Both the position numbers and the translations under genes were made by a program. Below are positions 50,297 through 62,394 of a stretch of DNA of 64,000 nt, piece by piece. This DNA comes from Argyresthia goedartella. Its lineage: Eukaryota; Arthropoda; Insecta; Lepidoptera; Argyresthiidae. The DNA is taken from assembly GCA_949825045.1 (NCBI GenBank), contig OX463806.1, positions 41,998,208-42,062,207 of the forward strand. Direction: 5' to 3'. The notes beneath the pieces were generated by a model. The model was given only the letters and a program-made list of their open reading frames with translations. It searched no databases and was not told where the DNA came from. Numbering within the stretch: the first letter of the stretch is position 1; each line of letters begins with the position of its first letter.

Positions 50297-50940
50297 AGGG
50301 TTCCGTACCCGAAGGGTGCCAAACGGGACCCTGTTACTAAGCCTCCGCTTGTCCGTCTGTCCGTCCGTCGGTCCGTCACCGGGCTCTACCGGATCAACCG
50401 AAATAGGTAGAGAGCTGAAATTTTCACAGAATGTGCATTTCTATTGCCGCTATAACAACAAATAATGAAACATACCGGTTTTTAAGAATTAAAAGAAGTA
50501 CCCATACAATAAATTATTGGTATGGCCATTTTATTAGCCATTTTGTTTTATTTGTTTATTGGTGAAAATTGGACTCTTCCAACATTATCGGAAAAGATCT
50601 TTTATTGCAGGTATTGAGTGTTTTGCTCAGCTTTTTGTCAATATACGATTAATAATTGCTCATTCGAATTATAATAAATTACATTAAGTTTTTTAACATA
50701 TCTGTTTTTATTTCTGTAAATAAGTTATTAAATTTCTATCACTTGCGGTTTTAATGAGCAAAGTACATAGTTTAATACTTACATATGCATACACAAAACA
50801 ATTTTTCAATGTTTCGTTGTCCGGACTTGAATGTACCTACCTACCTAGTATTTAATATTTTTTCTTTAAAAATTAAAAATATATACTCCTATAAAAGACT
50901 GTCGTTTTACGTTTTCCCGTGTGTGTGTGTGTGTGTGTAT
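50297..50940 (+). mobile_element. Dispersed repeat 'X', long copy
   Basis: Starts TTTAGGGTTCCGTACCCGAA, has GTCCGTCTGTCCGTCCG, ATTTTCACAGAATGTGCATT and GTATGGCCATTTTATTAGCC blocks, and ends in a GTCGTTTTACGTTTTCCCGT stretch that runs into a GT microsatellite (50918-50938). The terminal ACTTGACCGGTTTT part is missing. Confidence 0.8.
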
Positions 50941-52190
50941 GGAACTATTCGGGACTTCATTATTGGTCCAGAGCCCAGCGACACCTTTATACCCATAATA
51001 ACATAATCTTTGAGACGGCGTTGTGGTAGCAGAATACAGGCCCAGAACCGTTGCCAAAACGGAACGGAAAAGTTACAAGCTCAACACGAACGACCCAGCT
51101 GTCAATAATTAACGCAACGTTTTTGATCCGCCCGCGCCGAAGTTGCTATGGCGATTTGTTTGAGTTAGACCAATAATACTGCTGATAGACGGCTTTAGCA
51201 TTGAGAAAACCAATCGAAATAAACAAGAAGAAGCTAAGTAAACCAATTAAATAAAAGGAGGCAACCAAAAATAGAGTACGCACCATTTTTTACGAGCACC
51301 GCTTTAAATACTTTTTAGGGTTCCGTAACCCTGTTTCCAAGGGTACGGAAGCCAGGGCCGTGTTAACCATTGTGGGGACCCCTAACTAACCCCTTATCTT
51401 TTTCTTGCATTCCTGGCCATCTGTTTTTGGCATGATGACCAGCTGGTGCCCAGCACCTCGTCTGCTTATGTACATGGTTTCAGGAATTATTATTTACCAA
51501 GACAAAATGTACTCTATATATTGATGTAGATAATTGTATTTTCTTTTTTGGGTACGCGAACTCAAAAGTTTATGTATCGACTTCCCTAGGATCTCCTTTA
51601 TCAAAAGTCATTGGCAAGAGTTTTGGAACACAAATAATTGTTAATTTTATTACAAGCTGCTTAGAGCCGGCTTTTAGGCGCCCCGGGCGAGTTATGCATT
51701 TGGCGCCCTTTTACAGATAGGTGTTGTCGTATTTTAAGGGGTTGTTAGGGACATCACTCTGAGCAACTTTCTCTATGAGACCGATTTGATCAAAACAACT
51801 TTATTTCTCACTTCTCCGTACAAAACAGCAGACCGCCTGGGCAAAACGTATGGAGAAAAGAAAAATAAAGTTGCTCTGATCAAATCGATGTTCTTTTAAA
51901 AATTGTTTAGAATTATGGCTCTAACATCCCCATAGAATATGACTACATTATATTCAAATCCGCTAGTTTACTGATTAGATAAGAAAGATAAGATAATAGT
52001 TTATTTGTACATTCTAAAATTTTCTGCTTAAAGCTTGTTTATTGTGACATATTTTGAACTTCTAACCCCCTTGACTTGGTAAAGAACCTGTGTATTAGCG
52101 ATTGTAGGTCCTTCGATCGATATTAAGTAACGCAACAACATTTTCTGTATGAGTAGGTAAATACGTAACAAGAATGTTTGACGTAATTGA
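50941..52190. other. Non-coding region with a repeat fragment
   Basis: AGGGTTCCGTAACCCTG with GGGTACGGAAGCC (51318-51352) is an inverted pair made of the end motif of repeat X. GGCGCCCCGGGCGAG near 51679 and GGCGCCCTTTT near 51702 resemble another dispersed repeat. No coding recognised. Confidence 0.45.
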
Positions 52191-52194
52191 AAGA

Positions 52195-52450
52195 CGGCCG
52201 GTTTAGCCTAGCGGGTAGTAACACTGCCTACGAAGGTGACGGTCCTGGGTTCGAATCCCGGTAAAGGCAAATATTTGAGCATGAATATTTGTTTCTTAGT
52301 CTTGGATGTTTTCTATGAATTTACGTAAGTATTTATCTCTATTAAATATACGTCGTCTAGTATCCATAACACAAGCCTGAGCTTACAATGGGCCTAGTTC
52401 GATTTGTTTCAGATTGACCGCTGATATTTATTTAATTAGAAACATGATAA
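52195..52450 (+). mobile_element. tRNA-derived SINE (same family as 15898-16154)
   Basis: The head CGGCCGGTTTAGCCTAGCGG and GGTCCTGGGTTCGAATCCCG (B box GGTTCGAATCC) are followed by GGCAAATATTTG and a body ending near AATGGGCCTAGTTCGATTTG. The 3' part resembles 16085-16115. Confidence 0.8.
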
Positions 52451-53095
52451 GTTAATTTTGATCACTTTTTTCATATAGTTACTTTAAAAAGATCATTTCT
52501 TTTTCTTTTATTGAATGACAACTAACTTTCCAAATAGCATTCAACTATCTTAAGAAGTTATTCAGTGTTTATTTAATCACCAGATTGTAACCATTTGGCA
52601 GCTAAGTTTTGACTTCACGGTAACTTAAATTATAAATAATTTATTAATCCTATTATATAAAAAGAATCCTTGAGCCACAAACTGGCGACAGACAAAGGCA
52701 GCGAGGCAAATAGAATTCTGGTAGAAACTGAAGTTTCGGGCCTTTTAAGAAGGTTCGTTGGATCAAGAGGCGTTAAGGAGTGTCTACGGAGCAACACTCG
52801 TAGTTATCTCGCGGTGAGAACACCAGACTCGGAGTGGGATAAACTCGTCATTTGAAATGCATAATTTAAGCTCTTTGTGCTCTTTCAAGTTGCATTATGA
52901 TAGTCTTATATGCTCCACCTCAGACTGGAATACAGTAAGTAATAATAGGTTCGGATTGCGATATAAAATAAATAATATCTTCCGGACTAGAGAGTGCCTT
53001 AAATCCCTAAAAATATATATAACCCGCCTAAGATTACCCCACATAACCTCAATATGAGCGCTTCAACTCAATTTTTCATCAATTTATATAGACAC
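52451..53095. other. Unassigned region with two small open readings
   Basis: Readings at 52670-52855 and 52857-53057 show no domain I recognise, and I see no support for expression. Confidence 0.35.
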
Positions 53096-53099
53096 CAAG

Positions 53100-54480
53100 A
53101 GTTTTGAGTCAGGGGCAGGTGTGAGCCTTCACCAAACTGGTAAGTGCAGAAGATCCTTTGGTATTCTCTAGAGCAAATTTAATTATGTCTGTCTCATCCA
53201 CGTTAAGGGCAAGCAAATTAGCAGAAAGCCATTTCACCACCATGCACATACTAAACTCAGCACGCTTTTTTTCTTTATCCCAGTTGTCATGCTCACGCAA
53301 ATATACTTTGATATTACAGTTTGATACATGGATCCGACATGGGCATCAATGTTAAAACAGCATAGGACCGAAAATGCTGCCCTATGGGACACCAACGTCA
53401 AGTTATTAGTATTTGACAGCTTGTGATGGAATCTATCTTGAGTGCGTGTTAGTAAAGAAGGTTACTGCATCTTCAGTTGATATTCTTGCCTTAAACCCAA
53501 ATTAGTTATCGGCAATGATGTGATTTTTGTCAGCTTACTAATGAGTCAATGAGCTAAGGACTGATATTTGTCTGTAGTTGGTGTCACTGCCTCTATCCTC
53601 ACTCATATAGACCAGGTTACATAGCTATATTACAGATATAGCTAGATTACAGATATGGGTGATAGGGGGTGTTAAGGGGGTGTGGAGCTGCGGGATTGTT
53701 TTATAATTTTTGCTAGTATATTATCCCAACCAGTGGCACAATCGCATCTCAAACCAGCTACCAACTTTTAATTTGGCTGTCGTCAACCGGTAGTATTGCT
53801 ATTCGATCCCGAGGAGAGTTGCAGCGGGAATTCACTGCCGAAACTAGACCAGGGCGGCTAGAAGGAAAATTTTGAGCCAATCTATTCTCTATCGAAAAAG
53901 AAATTATTTACTTTATTCAGCGAGGATTTTGCATCACCATTTATTTGAAGTAATTCCGTGGGAGACTGTGACTGTATGCTTTTATTTGAAATGGACTTAA
54001 ATACTTCCAAATATCCTTTAGACTGTTTTTAGAGTTTTCTCGCCTTAGTTTTCTAAGTAGACCATAGAAAAAGACTTAATTTAAGAACAAGTTTGACGCG
54101 AAGCTTTTTAAGTTTTGCATGCATTTTGTCTCGTTTTTGAATGCAGCGAAAGAGACCCGGTGACCTCCACGGTTTTTTAATTCTTATAATTTTCGCTAGC
54201 TTAACTGTGTGAAAGTGTTTTATAAATATATGTTGAATTAAATAATTGAAGCATCATTGGGATTTGTCTCACACGTAACCTAACTAAAAATAGTAGCGTC
54301 AATTCCATTCTTATTAGCACTATAATCTAGTGGAGAAACAGTTTTTGCAGCTTTAGCTTAGTGATTTTAAAGAGATAATTACCGGGAGATGTTTGGTGTA
54401 ACAACTGATTAAATTAATGCATGATCGACACAATTATTTAAATTGGTCGGAGGACTCAAATGAAATGTCGACATTAATGT
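53100..54480 (-). pseudogene. LINE relic: linker and RT palm
   Basis: Read on the minus strand from about 54150 down: RDKMHAKLKKLRVKL (linker), KSISNKSIQSQSPTELLQIN, AGLRCDCATGWDNI ('g.D.ip' RT0 block), a PTTDKYQSLAH stretch, then VGVP followed by a stop and GSIFGPMLF (palm B, about 53385). WLSANLLALNVDETDIIKF (palm D, about 53240) ends it. Palm A and C are not clearly readable. Many stops and shifts make this an old copy of the CR1/Jockey group. Confidence 0.65.
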
Positions 54481-54765
54481 CTCCAAACAGAACTTTTCTG
54501 AAATAAGAATTTTGGATTTATTGGGGGCTAAATTTTGCGTCCTCAAATTATTAGCTGTTACTAACTAACTCATTTATAATATGATTTAGAATAGCCATTT
54601 CTTAGAACAGGAACTTGCAACAAATCCACTTTCCGATTGATCAATAAATATCAAAATTCACGATCTTTCACATTTTAGTGCAGTATTATGCTATTAATTC
54701 GAAATATAACGATGCAATAAAAATCATGGCAATGATGTGTCAAGATAATAGTAGTTTACATAATG

Positions 54766-55163
54766 GAGGGCATTAAAACTCGAGAGTGGGTTTATGAAAC
54801 GAGCCGAAGGCGAGTTCCATAATAATATCACTCGAGAGTTTTAATGTCTAATTATGTACGCTCTCCTTGATGTGTTCAGGAACCGAATTTTGACCGGCAT
54901 TGTGGCTCTGCAGTTGTTTAGCTTATTCAGTAGTACCAATTTCACAGACAAACTAGGGGCGGCACGCAGGCGGGCGCTGGCGTTCGAAATTTGAATGTCA
55001 TAATTTGTCGAAAATTTATATGGTCATAATGTATCAATTTTCGACATTACATATTCAGATAAGAAATGAGTTTTTACCAAGTAGTATAACATTATGCTGG
55101 TCGTAACGTGCGGTTTTTGGACGGAGTAAAGAGTGTTTATGATACGTGTGTAGATAAAACATT
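54766..55163. mobile_element. Repeat 'H' copy 4: hairpin plus truncated TIR element
   Basis: GGCATTAAAACTCGAGAGTG (54769) pairs with CACTCGAGAGTTTTAATG (54829), with the inner arm GTTTATGAAACGAGCCGAAG as in copy 1. The TIR element that follows has lost its left end (jumping straight to GCTCTCCTTGATGTGTTCAG) but keeps the right end GATACGTGTGTAGATAAAAC. Confidence 0.85.
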
Positions 55164-55164
55164 T

Positions 55165-55430
55165 TACATGTATTTGCTCGAAATGTGGAAAGTGCCCCTT
55201 TTTCACTCTAGTGCTACTTACCTACATTGCAGTTCCGACACAAAGAGTTTTTTCATTAAAGTTTTACAAATTAGTCATGTACAGATAACTTATTTTTAAA
55301 AAAATATATCAATATAACTAATAATTTATACATGCGTTATTGATCAATTTGGCTTTAGATTTTTGATCAATAAATTAATATTAAATATTCATTAAATATG
55401 TTTAGCTGCACGTATATGTTTCTATTCCCT
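55165..55430. other. Unassigned AT-rich sequence
   Basis: No recognisable feature. Confidence 0.35.
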
Positions 55431-55434
55431 TTTG

Positions 55435-55495
55435 ATTGTACAATTGTATGGAACCCTTTGTGTGTGAGTCCGACTCGCACTTGCCCATTTATTTT
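55435..55495 (+). repeat. Repeat 'X' 3' end fragment
   Basis: TGTATGGAACCCTTTGTGTG and GAGTCCGACTCGCACTTGCC are the terminal part of repeat X. Confidence 0.7.
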
Positions 55496-56384
55496 TTGAA
55501 GACTATCGTGGGCTGGGCAGAATATTGTTGAAGACTATATATATAAATAAAAATATACATATAAATAAAATGCCTAAAACATATTAAATAAAGGGGACAT
55601 CATTTCGTAATTTCTTTAATGTAGTACAAAACAAACATACAGAAAACTTATAATAGAAAAAACATGTAGAAAGGCGAGTTTATATCTAAAAAGAGATATA
55701 GAGGGTAGGAAAGGTGATGGTTGAGCGGGGGAATGTACATCAATACAGGTAATTAAATTATATCGGCAGCGGTGAGACGGCCAAAGGCTATAAGTACCAC
55801 GAGCCGTTACTTAAAAATATATAGGTATATATGTTGCGAACTATCCGCCAATAAAAAATACTAGTGCAGCACCGAACACTTGTAAAAAGGACGAGGACCA
55901 CCATACATAAAAACGTAGCAAAATAAATAAGAATTGGCTGATTGGTCGCAGGTCTATTGCCTGTCCAGATGGACGAAGAATAAAAAAAACACAAAATATG
56001 GTTTCTTACAGACTATTTAGAACAAAACTACTTATTAATTAGAATGTAATTGTTTTATCGTGACTTAATTTTCCTCTGAATAATTAACATGTTAATTAAC
56101 ATGACTTCGAACTTTATTTTATCAAACCTAACCATAGGCATACCTACCTAAAGTAGAATTTTCAATTTGAGGCCAGAAATGTAAACAACGAGATGTCATT
56201 TTCCAGTACAAAAAATATAATAAGAATGTCATATTTAACGGTTTAGTTCTAGAAAATGACAGTTGTTTGTTTACATTTCTGGTCTCAAATTAAAAATAGT
56301 TCTATATATTGGAGTCAAGGTTAGAGGTAATATTTGACACTTCATAAAAATTTAAGAACGTAACGTTGTAATGCGTTGTAAAAA
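55496..56384. other. Non-coding region with one inverted pair
   Basis: CAGAAATGTAAACAACGAGATGTC-like (about 56174) and ACAGTTGTTTGTTTACATTTCTGG-like (about 56259) are inverted around about 60 bp, a possible small MITE (about 56160-56300). No coding recognised. Confidence 0.4.
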
Positions 56385-56500
56385 ACTGAAAATTAAAAAG
56401 GTATACTCCTACAAAGACTGTCGTTTTACTTTTTTCCGTGTACAATGGTATGGAACCCTTACTACCCACCAGTACTACTCGCACTTGACCGGTTTTATTT
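56385..56500 (+). repeat. Repeat 'X' 3' end fragment
   Basis: ACTCCTACAAAGACTGTCGT, GTACAATGGTATGGAACCCT and ACTCGCACTTGACCGGTTTT match the end of the long copies. Confidence 0.8.
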
Positions 56501-57150
56501 TAAGTTGGTGTACCTATGTCTCTATGAAGCTGAAACTGACAGATGTCTTATCTAGGCTCCACTGTAAGGTCACAAGAATGTCATAGGTAACAAAAATGTC
56601 ATATTTTGGTATATACCTATGAAACATACGCCAATAGACAGATAAGATAATTACAAACAACAAATACACCTTGTCAAAAGGTCGTAAAAGATGTAAAATC
56701 TTATTAAAATACACTAATTATGCCTTCGAGCGTGATAAAACACCTTAGGTTTTGAATTTACGAATTGCCAAGGCAAACGGTTAAAAATCGATGTGCCTCA
56801 TTTAAAATTACGCGCTGAAAGGGTTAAATGATTGGTGACTCATTTTTTTTTCTTACCACGAAGATAGGCAATGGCCAAACCCACCAAGTGTTGACACACG
56901 GATATATGATCCAAGTAAGATCCGATTGCCGATTCGATAGATTCCAGCGAAAATAGAAAATGATTATGTTTGCTTAATCGTGTTTCACAACTATCAACTG
57001 TCGAGCATCCTATACTATCTAATTGGGTCGGTTACTTTTTCATTTGTACTCAATCATCGAATTACACTTACAGTAGCTAAAAAAAAAGAAAAAAAACGAT
57101 GTATTGTTTTTTTTAATTTATGAGTGAGGATTCACGCCTTTTCTAACGAG
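56501..57150. other. Unassigned region
   Basis: No recognisable feature. Confidence 0.4.
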
Positions 57151-57159
57151 AGGAAAAAA

Positions 57160-57220
57160 TGAATCCCCAGGATTTGGATGTCTATATGTGTGTGTCGTCG
57201 ATGTTTCTGGTTGCCACAAT
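57160..57220 (+). repeat. SINE body fragment
   Basis: CCCCAGGATTTGGATGTCTA and CGTCGATGTTTCTGGTTGCC match the body of the SINE at 33273-33490. Confidence 0.65.
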
Positions 57221-57968
57221 ATATACGATTATAAGACCATCAAATTCATAATTTCGTAATTACTTTATTCTGACTGCAATTAAGATATACAGAAAACTTA
57301 TAATATAGAAGTGTAAAAAGTCGAGCTTATTTATAAGATGAGATTTCTACCAGAAAACATCAACCCGACGAATAATTATCCTCTCTATTTGCATACGACA
57401 TAACAAAACTAAACCAAACAAAAAAGCGCGATGCTGGAAATGCATTTATTGTACGATGTAGTGAATAATCCTTTCCCATCGGCAAAACTCGGAACAACGA
57501 TAACACCCGAATGGTGCCGATGTGTCTATGAATTACTGTATTATTAAATTACGTGTAGGTATCAAATAAATCGCATTCTTTATTTATCAATGTCAAATGT
57601 CGAATTGCCGTATGTCGTATATTACACTGAGATGTTAAAACCACCACGATTCTATCATATAAAGAATTCATACGTAAACAAAAATATAACTAGTTACTGA
57701 GGACGTTTTATTTCAATAAAACGCACTGATAAAAACCAAATTCCGGTTGGGATGATCTAATGATTCTATAAGGATTGGAACCCCAAAAGTCTAACTATAA
57801 GTCAAAACTACAGTAGGATTTTGCAGATCTTTTTTATAACAATAAATTTTTGTAATTAATTAAAAATACTATGACATAACAAAAAAGACACCTCAACATA
57901 AAACAAAACAAACCAGCAGAGAAATTAATATAAATAAATATGATTTTCTGATTGGATGAACGATTTCG
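57221..57968. other. Flank of the IS630-like transposase
   Basis: No coding is recognised. This should contain the 3' side of the transposon at 57970-59375, but I could not find a terminal repeat pair by eye. Confidence 0.35.
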
Positions 57969-57969
57969 A

Positions 57970-59375
57970 TTATGACAGCGGGATAAGAGGAGGAGGAGCG
58001 GGGTGGACAGTGTGATGCGAAACAATACTTCTAACTTCCTTAACACAGTCAGAATCAGAACTATTGTCTGGTGTATCATCGTCAGAGTTTTCATGAAGGG
58101 TGATTATAAAACTAGCCATATAATTTTCCAACTCAGGTTCGTGTTTTCGGTACTCGTTTTCGCATTTGATGGCGTGGTCACATACTTTGGCCCAAGCATC
58201 GGAACCAATCATATTAACCTTTTCCTGTACCAATTGTTTCACAGTAGTCATATTCATACTGATGTTTCTTTTGGATACGTATCCCTTTATTTGAGACCAT
58301 ATGTTTTCAATCGGATTGAAATCAGGATGATAAGGTGGCAATCTTAGTACGCTGTGTCCATATTCGTTCATAAGTTTATATATAGAGTATTCTACAAAGT
58401 CTTGTTTGTACTTGCAAATAATTTCATATATTTCAAGTTTTGTTAATGACGGATCAATCGGAACGTTATGTTTGGATAGCCAATCAATCATGTCTTGCTT
58501 CCTGGTATTTGAATTAGGAGGTTTTTCTACGTACTTATTATGATATGCAGCATTATCTACTACTAGTACCGAATGTGGAGCTAAGTTTGGAATGAGTTGA
58601 TTACGAAGCCATTTTTCATAGTTTTCATTGTTCATCGCGTTGTGATAGTCACCTGTTTTATCAGTAGACTGATACATTAACAATGCCCCAGGTATAAACC
58701 CCTTTCTACTACCAGCGTGCACTATTATAAGACGTTGTCCTTTAGAAATTAACTGTTTCACTCCGTTTTCTGACGAGTCAGCCCAGCTTTTACCTGCCAA
58801 ATGTGAGGTATGGATGTATGTTTCATCCATATAAACAATCTCTCTCCCTTGCAATCTGTACTTTTTTATCGCGGCTAAAAACTTTACTCTTTTTAAACGA
58901 ACATCAACTTTCTCGATAAGTAATTTTCTGTTGTTTTCAACTTTTTTATACCGAAATCCCATTTTTCTAAGAATTTTTCTTAGCGTAAAGTCACATCCCT
59001 TAAAATTTATGGCTTCGGATAACTTGGACTTCAGGGCCTTAATTGTAGGTAATTGTTTGTATATCAAATGGAAATTATACACTAATCGTATAACGTTGTA
59101 GTCAAAATCGTCAAGACCTAGACAAAATAATTTATTTGGTCTACCCAACTTTGCCGACTTCGGACTATTGGAGGTGGATTGATTTATGTATTCTTTTTGC
59201 AATATTTTATTTACTGTTCGTTGAGAAATTCCACTGGCCTCCGAAACTCGTTTTTGGACTTTAAAAAAGTATGTTTGAATTTATCATTTTCAGTTAAGAA
59301 ATATAAATAAATATTGAAAATAACATCGCAGGCTTGCCGATCTAAACGTTTCCCGTTTCTTAGTGCTTTCGGCAT
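57970..59375 (-). CDS. IS630/Tc1-like transposase with D-D-(82)-E spacing
   Basis: A 410-codon open reading (59202-57970) extends upstream in the same frame through a helix-turn-helix-like VQKRVSEASGISQRTVNKIL. A one-base frameshift in a short A/T run near 59262 then leads to an ATG at 59375 (MPKALRNGKRLDRQACDVIF). Catalytic residues, numbered from 59202, are D126 (IVYMDETYIH), D216 (LVVDNAAYHNKY) and E299 (LPPYHPDFNPIENIW). There are 82 residues between the second Asp and the Glu, far more than Tc1 (34). I recall DD82E IS630-related elements (Sailor) being described in animals. The spacing matches, but the family name is from memory. Apart from the frameshift the gene looks intact. Confidence 0.85.
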
Positions 59376-60860
59376 GTCTGTTATAAATTGTTAATGTGGA
59401 TCGAATAAAATCAATGTTTATTATTTACAAAAATGACAGACAAGAGTGAAATGTAAAGTCAAAAAAAATATATATAGGTGGCCTGCATTAATACACGAGT
59501 CCATGAAGTTTATCATAAAATCTAACATAAATATCAACAAAATATTTCTGTGGTATTAACTACTCTATATAGATACTTCCCTACGTTGTCTCGATGGGTA
59601 CTGAGTGCGAGTGAAGTAGTAAGACAAAAACGAACATTTCCGAGAAAATACGAAAGGAAAGGATTATTCACTACATCTTAATTCCTATGCCAGCTTGCAC
59701 CAGACTTTTGACAAGAACAAAACGGATCTCAAACGCCATTTAAGTAGAACACAGCCAAGTTCTGTAGTCAAGCACTGCAGGTTATTGCCCCTTAGCCCCA
59801 TATACATAACTATTATTGCGATTAAATTTCATTCGGTGGCCGACAAGTCTGCGGCAAGTCAGCCGTCAAATTATTTTGCACGCTAGCTGCCTTTCACAAT
59901 GAGCATTTCGGATCGGTCTCTAGTGAAAAACTGGAAGCGCCACTCCCTGCCATGAGCAACAAGTAGTCCCCTCCCACCTCCCAGCATCGCCGGGTTATTC
60001 TACACGAGCGATATCCTAGACTCGATGACAACAAGGAGTAAATCTCTGTGAGCTGTGGGCCCCGCGTGCGACCACAACCCCGACCCTTTGAAGTTTATCG
60101 GATGAACAAGTGGAATTATTATGAAGAGAAATAACCCGCCTATGCAGGCAGGAATGCTCTTTCAAAAGTTTGTATGTAAAAGCTCTCCACTTTGCCAAAT
60201 TTCCAAAATCTGAATCGACGAAAAAAAACCATACAATAATAATAAATATTAGTGGACAATCTTACACAAATGGAACTAGCCCCATAAGGCCCATAAGGCC
60301 CAATAAGGCTTGTGTTATGGGTACTAGACGACGATATCAACAACAAACATCCAAGCGCTAAGAAACAAATATTCATGCTCATCACACAAGTATATGCCTT
60401 TACCGGGAATCTAAGCAAGGACCGTCAGTTTCTTAGGAGTCACTACCCGCTAGGCTGAACCGGTCGTCAATATAATATATTTACCGAACATTCTCACCAA
60501 ATCTTACGAGAAGAACAGCCGGAAATCCGGTCACACGAAACCATTTGTCCCCAAGCTGAAACGGAGTCGCTTCGTCGCCGCTCGGTCTTCAGGAACAGTA
60601 GTTGCAGTACAAAAACCGGCAGAAGAAGTGAGAAGAGTCAAAATCGTCGAATCTAATATTCTCCAGCCATATTTCATAGTTTGCATCGTTATGTAATCAT
60701 ATTTAATAATTTAAATAATATTATATTTATTCCAGGGGACAATAACACAAAACTTACATAATAGAGATGCTTCAGTTAAGATATTTGTGACATATTATGT
60801 GAATGTGTGACATCATAATATTTTGAGCCACAATAATAGTTCATGTGACTGATACATAAT
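59376..60860. other. Non-coding region
   Basis: No coding recognised. TGTGAGCTGTGGGCCC and the following CGACCACAACCCCGACCC (about 60046-60085) resemble blocks of the dispersed repeat at 39790-40095 and 14890-15050 in reverse. AAGGCCCATAAGGCCCAATAAGG near 60285 is a small direct repeat. Confidence 0.4.
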
Positions 60861-60866
60861 GAAGGG

Positions 60867-61363
60867 CATTGAAAGTCGAGTGTGGGTTTATGAAACGAGC
60901 CGAAGGCGAGTTTCATAACAATATCACACGAGAGTTTTAATACCTGATTCTGTACAGTTACATACACTAGTTTATCTACACACATATCATAATCTCTATT
61001 TAATGTGTTCAGGAACCGCTTGTTTGACCGGCATTGTGGTATTGATCATTGCTTTGCACTTGTTTAGCTTGTTCAGTAGTATCAACTTCACAGACAAACT
61101 AGGGGCGGCAAGCGGGCGGGCGGCGGCGTTAAAAATTTGAATGTCATAATATGTCGAAATATTGATACATTATAGTCATAATTGCTGGAGGTTGCTGCAA
61201 CGACAGGGTACGACAAGACCCCTTAATATATGATGATGAGTCATAATTTATCAATATTCAGATAAGAAATGAGTTTTCACCAAGTAGTATATCATTACGC
61301 TGGTCTTAACGTGCGGTTTTTGGATGCAGTAAGGAGGATTTATGATACGTGTGTAGATAAAGA
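60867..61363. mobile_element. Repeat 'H' copy 5: hairpin plus TIR element, with an internal insertion
   Basis: The hairpin GGCATTGAAAGTCGAGTGTG...CACACGAGAGTTTTAATACC (60867-60945) is followed by AGTTTATCTACACACATATC (60967), the interior, and GATACGTGTGTAGATAAA (about 61343). The interior is interrupted at 61184-61238 by a 55-bp insert flanked by AGTCATAATT on both sides. Confidence 0.85.
61184..61238 (+). mobile_element. 55-bp retroposon 3' end with 10-bp target duplication
   Basis: GCTGGAGGTTGCTGCAACGA... to TATATGATGATG lies between two copies of AGTCATAATT (61174-61183 and 61239-61248). The TGATGATG end suggests an extremely 5'-truncated LINE or SINE. Confidence 0.85.
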
Positions 61364-62000
61364 CAAAAAAGGCCCCTCTTTTGCATATTTTTTTTTGTTT
61401 TATTTTTAACAAAAATTACGAAATTAAAGTAAGGTCGAACAACACTTGTTTTAAAACAACTCCATCAGAGGGTGTTACGTAACAGTTGTTGGCAGTAAAG
61501 CACATAGCTATTCATCAGTTAGCCTCCCTTTGGAGCAGGACTTCGTCGTAAAGCTCTGTCCCTTACTGAGAACAACTATTATGTCACTTCCGCTGTACGT
61601 CCGTTTTTGCGTCAGTTTGAACCCGCGATTTTTGGCATTAAATATTTGAGTGTTTTATTGTGCTCGTGGTCTATTCGACATTACATAAGCAAAATTAAAG
61701 CAAAAATATAGGTATATACTACTAACTGACATTGACAGATTTTATGTAACACAAAAGCTTTCTGTACAATAGCTTTTTTTTAAATAGTGCGCGAATTTCT
61801 GAAAATGTTCATAAACGCCTCTAGTAAGACTCAGTAGACTCCCTCTAGTCATATATGGTAATCTTATAATAGGTTACCTTTTATAAATAAGGAAAAAAAG
61901 CCTCCCACAGAGAATTGTTGCCAGATTAGCGGAAAGCATTTTTAGTACAAGAGTCGATCGCCTTAGATGCACGATATACAAAGCATAACATTTTGACCGC
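61364..62000. other. Unassigned region
   Basis: No recognisable feature. Confidence 0.4.
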
Positions 62001-62002
62001 CT

Positions 62003-62386
62003 TAGATATGTCACCGGAAGATAGTCAAAACCGTCAGTTGATCAACTAACGCGGTAGTTGATCAACTATCGACAGATAGTAAACCAGACCGACAGGGTTT
62101 AGAATTTACCTTTCTTTTGCTCTTACATGTCAACCTAAAACGAAGTCTAACACGAGTGTCTTCACCTAAGCTACTGCAGTGTTTGCCCTGGTATTTCGTT
62201 TGCAATTCAAGTTTAAACCAGTTTACTATTTTACGGTTTTAACCGTTAGTTGATAAACTACCGCGTCATGTAGTACGAAGTACACTACAGTTTACTATCT
62301 GTCGATAGTTGACCAACTTACGAGAAAAAAAAAACATTAGTTCATCAACTAACGGTTTAGACTATCTTACGGTGACATATATTAAC
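62003..62386. mobile_element. MITE with about 90-bp inverted ends built from a GTTGATCAAC motif
   Basis: The ends TATGTCACCGGAAGATAGTC (62006) and GACTATCTTACGGTGACATA (62360) are inverted. Inside each, TTAGTTGATCAACTAACGG-like words recur: TAGTTGATCAACTA is a perfect palindrome at 62055-62068, and variants lie near 62034, 62248, 62307 and 62340. TATCGACAGATAGTAAAC is inverted as GTTTACTATCTGTCGATA. No coding. Confidence 0.85.
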
Positions 62387-62394
62387 GTTATCAT

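Noticed and set aside
57620..59540. Terminal inverted repeats of the DD82E transposon
   Set aside because: I compared the flanks by eye and found no convincing pair, so no ends are claimed.
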